Assembly (NCBI GenBank): GCA_002286715.1
Contig: NSJX01000033.1
Coordinates: forward strand, 248,001 to 312,000
Origin: Dentipellis sp. KUC8613
Lineage: Eukaryota; Basidiomycota; Agaricomycetes; Russulales; Hericiaceae
Reading direction: 5' to 3'
Length of the DNA stretch: 64,000 nt
Below the pieces are notes generated by a model. That model made no database searches. It was given only the letters and a program-made list of their open reading frames with translations, and was not told where the DNA came from. Position numbers and translations under genes: made by a program. This document shows, piece by piece, positions 47,347-58,932 of this stretch (position 1 is the first letter of the stretch; every line of letters starts with the position of its first letter).

Positions 47347-48558
47347 CTACGTCCCCTTCGGAAAATCAGTCGACGCAAACACCTCCTCCCACTCCCCAAT
47401 CCGCCCCGTCGTCTCCTCGCAGAATGTCCTCACCGTCCTGAGCGTGTCCGAGCCAAACTGGATCGTACGCGGCACCTCCCTGCCCGCGGCGACGCCCTCG
47501 CCGCGGATGAGGTCGACCATGACCTGGATGCCCTTGACCGGGTCGCCCGGCTGCTTCCCGTCGTACGCTGGATGCCAGAAAAAACCCGATCAGAGTCCAA
47601 TACGTGATGGAGGGTTGTAGGGAGGGGGCCTTACCGGCGAGAGCAGCGGCGGCAGCGCCGCAGGCGGCATCGTAGTCGACGATACGCGTCGTGCTCTCCG
47701 TGCGCTGGCTCGGCGCGAGGAAGGTCGTGCGGAAGTAGCCAAACTCGAAGTTCACGCTGCGCAGGCCGAGGGGCTGCAGCTCGTTGTCCATCGCCATCGA
47801 CAGCGCTGTTGGTCGTGTGATCAGCTAGACAGATACGGGGACATGCAGACACAGAGTGACTTACAGCGGATGGCGGTTTTGGTGGCGCAGTAGAGCCCGG
47901 CGCTGGCGATGCCCCTGGAGGTGGAGGTTAATACGGGTTGGTTGATCAGGCGGGGGTAGGGAGGGTGCGGAGACTTACTCCCAGCCGGCGATGGAGCCGA
48001 TCCAGACGACGGTTCCGGTCTTGCGGGGTCTCATGTAGGGGAGGAAGGCGCGGGCGATGTTGAGGGCGCCGAAGATGTTCGTACTACGAATCATCGTTAG
48101 TAAGTGGCAGAATTCAGGACGAGAAATGGTACGTACTTGAACTGGTCGTATGTCTCTTCAGGACTGCATCGAACGTTAGCAACTACCACCTTCCCCCACA
48201 GATCAAGAGACTCACGTAGTCTCCTCCAGCGCCCCTCCCGCAAGGTAGCCAGCATTATTCACAAGCACATCGACCCGCCCATGGATCGCAACCGCCTTCT
48301 TCGCGATCTCATGGAGCGTCTCGAGCGGTGCAGTGACCTCGAGCTCGAGCACATCGGCGCCCTTCTCCTTGAGCTCGTTGAGCTTCTCGACGGAGCGGCC
48401 GCGCGCGGTCGCGATGACTTTGTCGCCGCGCTTGAGCGCCTCGAGGGTCATGAGGCGGCCGAGGCCGGCGCTGCTGGAGGTGAGCGGGGGCGGTGGTGGG
48501 TGGAGGGGGGAGAGACTTACGAGGTGCCGGTGATGAGCCAGACGAGTTGACCGGACAT
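47347..48558 (-). CDS. classical short-chain dehydrogenase, copy d
   Basis: 288 aa. Exons: 48521-48558, 48216-48470, 48137-48163, 47979-48083, 47865-47914, 47635-47805, 47347-47567, with the same seven lengths as copies a-c. Seen: ITGTSAGLGR, NNAGYLAGG, VVWIGSIAGWE, and GIASAGLYCATKTAIR with the Tyr and Lys of the catalytic site. The N-terminal half shares EKGADVLELEVTAPLE with copy b, while the C-terminal half and promoter match copy c, so the copy looks mosaic. It lies 10 kb from the other three and in inverted orientation to copy c. All residues needed for activity are present. Confidence 0.92.
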
Positions 48559-48609
48559 TGTGAGTGTTGGTTAAGAGGTTTAGGGAGTCGAAGAGTTGGG
48601 GAGCTGGAG

Positions 48610-48758
48610 CTGGGAAGTCGGAGAGTTGGAGAGCTGAAGAGCTGGAGAGATGAGTAGGACTCAAGTGGGGAGTGGTGATGATGTCGGTTGCAGCCCCATA
48701 CCCTCACCATTTATACAAACCGAACCCACCGCATAGAGTGGATAGACGCAGAAGATAG
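48610..48758 (-). promoter_or_regulatory. SDR copy d promoter, inverted homologue of copy c promoter
   Basis: On the minus strand: CTATCTTCTGCGTCTATCCA, TATAAATGGTGA (about 48704-48715), GGCTGCAACCGACATCATCA and a CTCTCCAGCTCTTC-type pyrimidine repeat, in the same order as before copy c. Confidence 0.75.
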
Positions 48759-51700
48759 TAAGTAGCCCTCAATGATATCCGGACTCACCCATGGACGGAG
48801 GACGGCCGTCGTATGTGGATGTGGATTCGGCGACTGATCGGGGAGAGCTCGTCCACCCCGGCCCGGGCAGCGAGATGCTCAAGGCGCCTTTCGATATGCA
48901 ACAATAGTACTTACAAGCTGACGGACTCCGGAGATAACCCACCATCCTCAACCGTAACGACCGGCTCGGGGACTTCAAAATCACTCCCGAGGCGCGTCTA
49001 TCGCACGCAGTGACAGTCTCGGCGTCGGGCTCGGTATCGGGATTCCCTTGCAATTGATTGCGATATCAATGCGGATGGGTGGAGCTATCCACTCACCTCT
49101 TCCACCAACATGCGCATGAGGGACCGAGGCTCGTTCTGTCTGCGCATGGGAGATGATCGTAGATTGTAGTGACGAGCGAACGAGCGGCGTTGACCCACAT
49201 CCGTGTTGCCACGGCGCCTATTCTGTGGCCCGCGAACATCCGGCCGACTGGTATGACATTCACAGATGAAGGGAAGTTGTCCGGGCCTGCAGCATGCTGA
49301 AGCAAGGTAATGGTCGAAGTATTGCAATACTAGTGTAACGAGGCAGGCGGGAGGGTTTGCAGATGGATGCTTGCCGAAGTCGCCAATGGCAAACAGCGGT
49401 AAACACGAACGAATCTACTCGAGTAGTTACTGCGAGATATCCGCATACCACTGAGAAATTCTGGACGAAGATGAGGTCACTACGACCGGGAGAGACACTT
49501 GATGGTGCGGGATGATATACTGAGATGAGGGGGACATGGTATCGAACATGGTCAACCAACGACACGATAAATGCAATCGCGGTGCTCGAGTCATCGTCCT
49601 AGTACTACGTCGCGGTCATGTATCCGTACAGCCCCTACGAATGCATGGAAAGGTCCAAGAGAACAGGAATCAACGAACGCATGCACAGCTGGCATACGTC
49701 TGCTCGGGCCCGCTGCGGACGCGTAGGCGATCGGTTCCTGAGACAAGAACAGCGAGTGCATACGTTGGACCTCCAAACGTTGGACCAGTCGGTGATGGCG
49801 CCGCATTCTGGATTTCTGATGAGAAGCCCGTGGGCGGAGAGGGATACGTTGTCCTCGGGAGTGAAGTAGTCGCTGAGCCCCGTCGGGTGAAGGGCGGGAG
49901 GGTCAGCGGCGCACTCAGTCAGCGGAAGACCATTGATGAAGGGCTTCGTTCGAGCTGGGCAAAAGGGTTCCGTCAAGCGGAGAGGTCATGGACAAGAACT
50001 TACTAGGGGAAGTCCTTTGGCCGGGAGATGGTGCAGACGAGGAGCGATGCTGCGAGATCCGTGACCACTGCCGACGGCGTATACGTAGAACATCGCGCCT
50101 GGAGCCACGACCTATCAAGGAAAGATCTGGAATAGCAGATTAATTCATACGCGCCATGAGTTCACTGACCGACAAGGAGTTAGCGAGTGACACCGAGGGC
50201 ATGTCGTACTTGATTGGATCCTCGGGGCTTGACGAGTTAATTTCCAGCACTCCAATACGCAAAAAATCGAGTTAGATAGAAGCACCTACGTAGATAGAAG
50301 CCACCGCACGGCCGCCCGGATGTCTATAGGAAGGTCAAACCATACTTACACTCGATGTCTCAAAAACATGTGGCGATACCGCAGGGTTCCCATGCCACTC
50401 ATAATTGAGGGAACTTGTGTCATTGATAGCAACTGAGACAATGGCTGGAGCTATCTCATGTGAATCATTGCGAACGCCACATCGTATAAAAGAATCGGAA
50501 GGAGCGGGGATGAAAGGAGTTGGACGCGCTGCTCGACTTCAGGACGTGCAGAAGTTGCAACTTGCAAGCAAGTCCGAGGCGCGCCTTGCCAGGGCGGGCG
50601 GTGGCGGTCCGGCGATGGCCGTCGAGCTCCTTCCCGACTTGTGCGCTGGCAGCTGTCCTCTTGACGCTCACTCCTCCTACTCGTTCTCTGTTCATTACTG
50701 TCAAGCTTCGCGAAGATTTAGGTGGACGGACTTAGGGATGGGAGGGGGACATTTGTAGGGTAGCTGACGGGAGTGGCATCTTTCTCACCGTGCGTCGCTT
50801 TCGTTCTATCTCCCCGCTGACGGACTAGCTTCGCAGGTAGACGTCTACGACACTCGGAGATCTCTATGCTATGCTATGCTACGCCATGGTGAAGGAAGTC
50901 ACCACCTCAGGGTCCTGCTGTCTCTAGACTCTAGTGTCTCTTGCGAAACTGGTCTTCGCTATTACACGACGACCTCCGGCACACCAGTACCAGGCGTCCG
51001 ACAACATTGCATGCATCGATTACACTAGCCATCAACCCACCTCGTCATCCTCCGACGCTTTCACACCGTTGGTCAACGTCACGACAAGTATGCCTCGCGC
51101 ACTTTGCCGCAGACGCGCCCATACGTTGGCTCCCGTGTGGCGAAATCATTGTGGCAAAAACGTCGGCGGCGCCCTCTGGTGGTGTGGTGAGCCCTTCCCC
51201 GTCGAGCGCGTTCACTATCAAAACCGGCTGTGCATGCTTCTCCGGGCCGCCATGGTCCCCTCCTCCCCCCCCCTCCTTCTCATCCCCCCTCCCGCCAACC
51301 GCGTTCACCAGCGTGTCCTCCTGCCGTTTCACCGACTCATGGGCGTCATTCTCGTCGGTTACATGAGCACACGATCTGGTGTACTACAGACCAATTCAAC
51401 ACTGCAACGGTTAGGACACGAAGCGCAGCACTATAGTCTTTGTTTCTGCGACAGGTCCGAGAGACTGTCCTCTTCGACCATGTTGTGCAAGAAATGCAAT
51501 TGGTTCATGTAAGCCGCGGGCTACTCTCTTCGCAGGCGGGTTGCTGACCGTGCCGCGCAAACGGTCGTCCTCACGTGCAGGCGTGATGCCCATCGCAATG
51601 CCTCTGAGGTCAGATCTTTATTCGCGGCCGCTATAGGCTTTCGTATGTACTGGCTCATGCTGTCGTACTGGTCTGCATAGGTGCGGTTGGGCCAGGCACC

Positions 51701-51949
51701 TCGCTTGTATGTTGACCGAACATGTAATGGGACGGAACGTGGAACTGTACAACCGACAAGTTCGCCGCGCAGTGTTGCGGTTCCTTCCCACATATCACCG
51801 CGTGAATCCAACGACATGACACGTCAAAACATGAAGCGTCACGAACAGCAATACAGGCCTGCAGTGCTGGCGAGACCTGCAGCGCTTGCAAGGCCTTCTG
51901 GGTTTCGTCCTGGGCTCTTTAAACCAGTCGCTTCTTCGAAGCTCTACTG
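48759..51949. other. gene-poor interval
   Basis: About 3.2 kb of CpG-rich, normal-composition sequence. I found short open segments on the minus strand near 49640-50110 that could be exons (for example FTPEDNVSLSAHG), but no family motif and no complete spliced frame. Probably intergenic sequence, possibly with gene relics. Confidence 0.4.
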
Positions 51950-54585
51950 AGGTGTGAAGTCAATTGCTGAAGTATTTGCTGGGCATTGTAAGAGTGAAGA
52001 TGCCACATGTATACATTAGTTTGTGGAGGTTACTGTAGATCCTTTGTATCATTAGCCCTGGTTGTTATTGTCTATTGTTATTGCTGTTTTGCATAAGTAT
52101 TGGTGTGGTGCAGCATGTCATGAAAGTGTCCGCAAAGAAATTAGCATATCTTTGCAATGGCTGGAGCTACACACAAATAAAAATCAGGCCCAGAATCTAT
52201 GACTTTTGCTGGTTCATGAAGATGTGTTGATGATACAAATCAAGCAAGGATCAAGAATTAGCAAAAATGAGGATAATATGGCTATATCTCATGGAGAAAA
52301 AAATGCCACTGACATCAAACCATCTGGAAATGGTGCAGAATTGCTTGTGCAAATTCTCACCAAAAATCTGATGGGGAACAGTGCTGTGATGGATGGGATA
52401 ATCAGGGGAAGTCAGAGAGGGGATTGTGGGCCAGGTGAGAGACCTATATCTCCTGACCCAGTTCATGTAAAGTTGCAAAACAATATGGACCAATGTCATT
52501 CTCTTGTCATTAATTGGTGAACATACAAGGCTATCAAACTTGATACATAGATAAATGCACTTCTCCCTGATTCATACCATACCAGCTGCCAATAAAACAG
52601 TTGTTGCCATCCAATGTTTGAAATCTGGTTCAGACTCCATTATATCAAGAAGCCCTTCTTCCAACCCATCCTTCCTTGCATGGAGCAAAATACAGTCAAG
52701 ATGATGTGCAAGACCTGCTTCTGCACTGGAAAGTTGCATGTACATGACTTCATTTCTTGGCTCCTTTTTGACACTAAATCTGAAATAAAAAGATGTCTCA
52801 ACTCAAAAAAAATCTGTATATATGTGACTCACGAATTTTCCACTGTAATTCCTGGCAAATGTGCTTGCTGAAGTATTCCAGGATGCTGCAAAAGTGATGC
52901 TGATGTGAAAGGGATGTCCTCTGTGAGAGGAGTTGGTTCAGGATCAAATGACCAATAGCCCCAGGTGGATCTGAATTCATCAAGGATAGGCCACCACTTC
53001 TTATTTTCATGGTAACAAAGTTCATGAAAATAAAGTGATTTCTGAGCTGCAAGGGCATGTTAGGGCAGATCTAATTTTTTTCACTACACTCACTGCAGCT
53101 GGCATCAACTGTTACTGTACTTGTGTAGAGGAATTCAGCTCCTGTGACTTTGATATTGATCAATTTAAAGGCACAGGAATAATGAGCTAGAAATTTACCT
53201 AGAACCAGACTTTCCAACTGAATATTATGTTGTGAAGCAAGATATGGTCCCAGCACAAACAGAAGGAAGCAACCATCATCCCTAGAGAAGCCTTGGCTTG
53301 TAAGAAAAGTAGCACTGAAGGTCTCCTTGGTGTTTGGTTGAGACCTATGAAATGCCCATCTATGCATAGAATTTTGACCAGATATTAATACAGCATACCA
53401 GAAACAACACAAATGACATACCTCAAGTTATGTGCTGGTGCAGTTACATGTGGGATCCTTTCAGTCACCATAATCCAATTGTGCAGATCCTTCACAGTCC
53501 TCATAACATCATAACCCCAGATAGCCCCCAGCCTTATGAATTTGTCACCCTGAAAGTATCCATACTGACCAGGTGACATGGGTTGCTCATCTCTGTTCAG
53601 GTAATAGAGACTGTTCCAGCATCTGGACAACCATATGACTAGGTGTCCAACTGTGTCAACCCAGAGCTCTTCAAGCTTGTCAGTGTCATCATGCAGTTGA
53701 GCATGGAGTCTTTGTGCCCATGCCCACATGATTTCTTGTTCACCATCAGCACATTCTCCAAAGTCTATAAACAGCATTTTCTCAGAAGGAAGATGAATTG
53801 ATTCTGAGAGTAAAGACTCACTAGACATGTAGAAGTCAGATGGCATGTCAACAACACTGTACTAAATTTGACATCAGCTCCTAAAATTAGGTGTCTAGAG
53901 CCTGAGACTTACATAGATGAGATGATAGAGCCAGTTTTCAAGAACTCCAATTTCATTCTGTTCACGCCAGTCTGTTGAATGAAGCCAGCCATGGGATTCA
54001 GGGCCACCAATAGTCATCTGCAAAAGACCCCTTGCATGGGGTCCAGTGGTTTTAGGAGGTGACCAGTTTTCTCCAGATAACAGAATATCAGAGCCAACAA
54101 GCAATCTCCCAGATGTTGACACATTTGAAGCAAAAAGCAGCTAGGCATAAATCCTGGTTAGTGATGTATTGCCACAAAGTGATTGTCAACATACCTGTAG
54201 AGGATCCAGGTTCATGTTGATGTCCTGGAAATAACATGTCACATCCTGCAAACATGTCAATTGATTAATTGTCATAGGTAGGGAATTCTCATCTACCTTG
54301 ATGTCCATTACCTGTTCAAAGTAAGCATCTACTTGAAGATCCAGAAAACAACCCCATACCATTTGCATAGCAGTATACCATTGGTAATAGCCTTTCTCAC
54401 CATACATGTATGCAGTTGAACTTTGAGTGGAAACTACAGTGCCATATCAGCAACATCATTTTTGAAAATTTGGATTGAAAACTACCTGGGTACAGGACAC
54501 AGAATGGGCTCCTGCTCTGTCTCTGACTATACCCCAAGAGTTGCACCAGATTTGAATGCCTAGCACAATGTTAGATTTCCCCCGA
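51950..54585. other. CpG desert, compositionally foreign block
   Basis: Reading the block line by line I find only about four CG dinucleotides in 2.6 kb (near 52130, 52832, 53969 and 54583), while the sequence on both sides has several per 60 bases. TG and CA are abundant and the block is AT-rich. The right edge lies inside the gene at 52572-55610, between its exons 6 and 7; the left edge is near 51950. This pattern fits cytosine methylation with deamination, or sequence of different origin. Confidence 0.85.
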
Positions 54586-55610
54586 CAACTAGTCCATGAA
54601 CACTCACCAGAACTTCTTCAGCTTCTGCACTTCATCCCAAAAGACCTTCAACATCCATGCCATCAGTTTGTATCCCTTCATCCGAGATATCAGTACGTAC
54701 ATTGATATTGACGCCCGGTCGCAGCCTGCGCAAGACCACCTGCTTCCCCGAACCCATCATCTCGCCGATCCCTTCCTCGACATGACTATCGTCACCATCC
54801 CCAATGGGATTGATCCTTCGAAGAAGCCGGAAGTCGCACAGCCGGAATATGCGATGCTATTCCGAAGACATCACCCGGTCAATTCATACCCGTATTGCCT
54901 TTCATGCGTGAAGCCACTGACCGTGACGTCGTATTTCTGGCGCTGCAGAATCTCCTGCTGTAGCTGGCGGATGTATATCAAGATGGCCGTCTGAAGAACA
55001 ATGCGACGCGGCGTCAAGATGAGCGGAGCAGAGGACGCGGACATAGGTAGGCGACTTACGTCGAGCTTGCGCCACGCTTCGTCGAGCAGGCTCGTACACT
55101 CGAGAATCATCTCGTAGTTCCGGTTCCGATGGACGACGCGGCGCCAGATGGGGCCCTGGGAGGCGGTCGAGAGCTTCTTCTGGATATCTTTCAAGCATCT
55201 GCATCTCAAAGCGTTAGCCATGCCGCCCGCCATTCCAGAATATGCCAACCCTTGCGGACGTTACTTACTTTTCGAGATCTGCGACGCTCCGTCCCAGTTC
55301 CGTTGGGATGCGAAGTGGCCCACGATCCACGAAGACCTTAGCTCTTTCGACGATATCCGTGACGAGCCTCGACGTCCTGGCAGACAGGATACGACAGGCC
55401 TCGCGATCGGCGTCGACAGCCTATCGAATCATCGCAATTCAGAGGCATGAACTGAGAAAGGGTCACAGCTCGAATTCCGCCGCGTACCTCTAAGAGATCG
55501 ACTATGACCTTCGCGGCTCCTATCAGTCCCGAAATGCCGAACGCATGGCCTGGGACGGCGGAGGCGATCTGGCCGCCGATGGTGAGGGTGGTGAGGATGT
55601 TGGATGCCAT
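52572..55610 (-). CDS. chimeric protein: helical-bundle (MLKL-NTD-like) plus kinase-like segment and long C-terminal extension
   Basis: Fifteen exons on the minus strand: 55488-55610, 55269-55420, 55060-55198, 54922-54990, 54701-54856, 54608-54645, 54486-54559, 54312-54433, 54195-54245, 53913-54140, 53422-53861, 53199-53359, 53094-53141, 52833-53046, 52572-52779, about 740 aa; every junction is GT-AG and in phase. Seen: exons 1-4 form a helical region (SGLIGAAKVIVDLLEAV..., SLLDEAWRKLD) like the N-terminal bundle of MLKL and fungal NLR-type proteins; exons 5-7 resemble a kinase N-lobe (KQVVLRRL, FWDEVQKLKKFW, NLVQLLGYSQ, FCVLYPV). No HRD or DFG motif is seen later. Exons 7-15 lie in the CpG desert yet stay open. 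The last exons are the least certain: a stop at the end of exon 14 or an extra exon near 52444 is possible. Paralogue at 57682-58932. Confidence 0.62.
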
Positions 55611-56567
55611 TGCGCGAGAGTAGACAGTGTACGGTGTATGGTGCGGGGTGTAGGATGTGGGGTGCAAGATGCGAGGAGACTGCAGGAGCACAAGGGCTTT
55701 CCTAGTATCAGGGTACCTGGCCGGCACGTACCTCACACCTCGTACCCACAGGCGCGCGCCGAGCGACTCCGTACTCTGTCGACCGACCAGAGCGAGGGAA
55801 CGAAACCGGAAGAAGGGGGACGCACAGGTCGGTCGCCCGGAACGTGTTCACTTGGGACATCAGGGCTACGTAGTACTAGGACAGCTCACAGTGTTATCGC
55901 GCACGTCTTCCCATCCTATCTCGCACGATGCGCGGACGTGCAGTGCAAGGTTTAGAACCTGAGAGAGGAGTTCAGATGGACGTGCGGGCGAGGTTGGCTG
56001 GAGGGCCGTTCGGTTCGTCAAAGCGTGCCGGTAAGCGCTTAGCAGAATTTCCGGGCGACCAGCGTTGATCTGCCATGCAAGGTGTCTGGTTCTGTGAAAG
56101 CTGCTGGTCGACCATGCCTGCAGAGGATCTGGAGTCTGCTATGAAGGGTGTGATTGAAGATGCGAAATGTCCTCGAGTCGCGACATGGCCGCTTTGAACA
56201 AGAAGCGCGCAACGCGGCAGCCTGAGCCTCATGGGGCCAAGTCACAAACACATTCAGTCAGGTCGGGCCATCCGACACACTAAATGACATTGGCACGCCG
56301 TATTTTTGCAATGGAAATGGCGTCTCTCATAGGAGATAGGAAAATGCATGATTCAATAACTCTCATGTCGCATGGAAACAATGCTATATCGATATCGCAG
56401 TAGCATAAAACAGCAGCACCCCTTCTCTGCGCCGCGTCCGCTAGCCAGCAAGCCCATATACATTTCGTTGTGATGTCGGGAAGGGGAAAAGATGATGCAG
56501 CGGAGGGAGGGCGGTCACGTAGCGGGCGAACGGAAGCACAGAGACGGCAGCAAACGCGCGGGCACGT
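55611..56567. other. intergenic, no gene seen
   Basis: About 960 bases between the chimeric gene start and the eL34 stop. It has normal, CpG-rich composition and no recognised gene. Confidence 0.45.
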
Positions 56568-57122
56568 TTACTTGCGCCCTGAGGCGGCCTTCTGCTGCGA
56601 CTTGATGACCTTCTTCACGACCTTGGCCTCCTCGACGAGGAACGCACGGACGACGCTGAATTCCCGGTAAAACGTTAGTGGAGGAGGCAGAAGGAGAGAT
56701 GAGGGGACGTACCGCGACCGCACGCAGGTACCGCACCGCGAGCCACCGTATGCCCGGCTGACGCTCTTTTGGGTCTTGGAGATCGTGGCGTACTCGCGGG
56801 GGCGGAGCGCGGGGATCTATACGTCCAATCCAACCGGCCATTCCAAGCATTCCGACATGTCCGTCCAACCCATCCATACCATCCCAACACAGATCCCACA
56901 AGTAAATCACGATAAGCACGTAAGTTCACGCAAGTTCCCATGTAAGGCAGAGACAGTACGCACGCCGCTGAGCTTGGAGCCGCAGTCACCGCACTTGGGC
57001 GCAGTCGCGAGCTTTTTGATGTGGTGGTAGCGGAGGACACCGCCGGGGGTCTTCACGATGCGTCGGCGGTTCGACTTCGTGTTGTACGGCTGACGCTTGC
57101 GGAGGGTGACACGCTGGGCCAT
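56568..57122 (-). CDS. RPL34: 60S ribosomal protein eL34
   Basis: Structural protein of the large ribosomal subunit. Exons 56964-57122, 56713-56816 and 56568-56655, 116 aa, the normal length. Seen: MAQRVTLRKRQPYNTKSNR at the N terminus, the zinc-ribbon Cys pairs KCGDCG and SRCGTC, RPREYATISKTQKSVSRAYG, and the basic tail VVKKVIKSQQKAA. The introns are the usual first one inside the Cys region and one before VVRAF. A GTxxGT-like site upstream suggests a 5' UTR intron. It is flanked on both sides by the two MLKL-NTD-like paralogues, all on the minus strand. Confidence 0.95.
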
Positions 57123-57681
57123 TTCGAACTGCACATCCTCGCGTAAACATTCTCGTCCTCATCTCGAACGAGATTTCATGCTCTTGACTCACATATTACC
57201 TTGAGGAAGAGGGAAAAACCTGGAGTACAAGGAATGGGCGGTCAGAGGTTCGGCGTTGTGGCTTGGATACGTTCAGCAGGTGGACATACCTTGGTCTTGA
57301 AGTCGTCGATGCCGGCGCCGGTGCCTTTGGTGGTGCTTGTGGTAGGCCTGCGAAGCCGCGGTGGCGGTGGCTTGACCAACTGCATAGTTTTACCGGCATT
57401 TCCCGGGCCTTGGTCAATCGCCTTGATTACGTCAGTAGCTCTCTATCCCTCCTCATCGTCACGAACGTTGAGCTCACGCTGGCTCAATACCATGAACCAG
57501 ATATTCTGAACTGCGCTGATACGTGATGATATGTCTCCTGAGAGCTTTCTGCGGGCTATAAATTCGCTGACTGCTAGCTATCGTCGTGCGCCTACTACAT
57601 TCTTTGCGAAGCCTCAGCGCAATCTCCACCCTCTAACTGTCTTTCAATCTCTCAAAATTCAAACTGGTGCGCAGTGATTGA
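57123..57681. other. eL34 upstream region
   Basis: About 560 bases between the eL34 start codon and the stop of the next minus-strand gene. It probably contains a noncoding first exon and promoter of eL34. No separate gene seen. Confidence 0.45.
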
Positions 57682-58932
57682 CTAGCTACTCTCTATCCTT
57701 GCCATGTCGCTTGACGGACATGACCGCACCATCGCAACATCATCGGTAGCTTCAGCACATATTTGGCCCGAGCTCTCACCTATCTGTTCCACCTCGCCGC
57801 TCGCACCACCAGCCGTAACTGCCATACGCGGTGTAGTTGGCTGAGGCGGGACAAAGACGTAGAACGGCTGCTTGCACCATCTTTCGCTGTATCCTACTAC
57901 CATTCCCTTATCCGGCTCCCTGCATGAAATAACGTGAGTTTCGCGCTCTCACTTTTACTCAAGACCGCGGCTCACCAAATGTCTTTCAGTTGGTCAACTT
58001 CTTTCCAGAACAGCTTGGAGATATGCCGGTTTCTTCAGTATCGCAAGTGTGCCGATCAGATAGTGACACTCACTTCGACGTCTACGCCAGGCTTCATCCG
58101 ACGCACGAGGACACATCTGTGAGGGTCCACGATCTCTCCGACGGCTTGCTCGTAAATGGCATCTGGCTCTGCGTGCGGCACTTCGTACAGGCGAAGCTCG
58201 CATAGTCGGAATATCCGATGCTGGGGATTGTATGAGTAGGTCATCCCAGTCGACACGACGATACGAGTGCGTACGGTTTCGTCATATGCTTGTCGGCTGA
58301 GAATGTCACACTGAATTCGCTGAATCAAGAGCAGTGCGGTGGTCTGCGATTACACAACTAGGTCATTAGCATGCCTTAGACTGGATGCGAGGATCGCTCA
58401 CATCGAACTTCCGCCACGCCTCGTCAAGCAGACTCGTACACTCCTTCAACGTCTCCGAGTTCCTCCTCCGATGGAAGACGCGCCGCCACAGCTTACTATC
58501 CACGATCTTCGCCAGCTTGGCCGTCACCTCATTCATCGACCTGCTCAACCCAACAGTGTCCATTCCTTCTAGCCGCCATACCATATGCGAGAACTGCACG
58601 TACTTCTCGAGATCCTCAATGCTCCCCTGGAAGTCCTCCGACACAGCCCCGTCCGCCTGCCTCTCGACGATCTTACTGACATGCGCGACCAGCCGCGACG
58701 CCTTGCCCGACAGCACCTGACACGCCAATCTATCGCTCCTGACAGCCTATATATCATAACCCAGTCAGCAGATGGGGCCACACGCACAACTAACACCTGG
58801 GCCACCTACATCGAGGAGCTCCGCGATGGCCTTCGCGGCGCCGAATATACCCTGCAGCCCAACCGCATTGAACGGGATGGCCGAGGCGATCTGGCCGCTG
58901 ACTTCGAGTGCTGTTACTACGTTCGAAGGCAT
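57682..58932 (-). CDS. short MLKL-NTD-like paralogue
   Basis: Seven exons: 58810-58932, 58604-58746, 58402-58540, 58275-58343, 58074-58220, 57976-58013, 57682-57919, 298 aa. Exons 1, 3, 4 and 6 have exactly the same lengths as in the gene at 52572-55610 (123, 139, 69, 38 nt) and all intron phases match, so the two are duplicates. Seen: helical N terminus (IFGAAKAIAELLD, SLLDEAWRKFD), HRIFRLCELRL, LVRRMKPGVDVE, LFWKEVDQLKDIW, GYSERWCKQPFYVFVPP. After this it ends in a short Pro/Ser/Gly tail without the long C-terminal extension. The kinase-like N-lobe is thus incomplete. It could be a truncated adaptor or decoy; role in regulated cell death is only an inference from fold resemblance. Confidence 0.68.

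Noticed and set aside
49635..50110. Two minus-strand open segments joined by a GTAAGT donor (YAVGSGHG..., FTPEDNVSLSAHG..., CGAITDWSNVW)
   Set aside because: The last piece faintly recalls actin-related proteins, but no full spliced frame or nucleotide-binding motif could be assembled. I cannot support a gene.
52236..52500. Open frames on both strands in the left part of the CpG desert
   Set aside because: Short and without motifs. One stretch near 52444-52500 could be a final exon of the chimeric gene, but the junction is too weak to include.
51950..54585. Interpretation of the CpG desert as a decayed transposon
   Set aside because: No terminal repeats, target-site duplications, transposase or reverse-transcriptase motifs were seen, and the nine exons inside it are open and correctly phased.
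54871..54873. In-frame TGA in exon 4 of the chimeric gene, first read as a nonsense mutation
   Set aside because: An intron from GTCAGT (54921) to AATAG (54857) removes it, keeps phase 0, and restores the HRIFRLC motif that the paralogue also shows.
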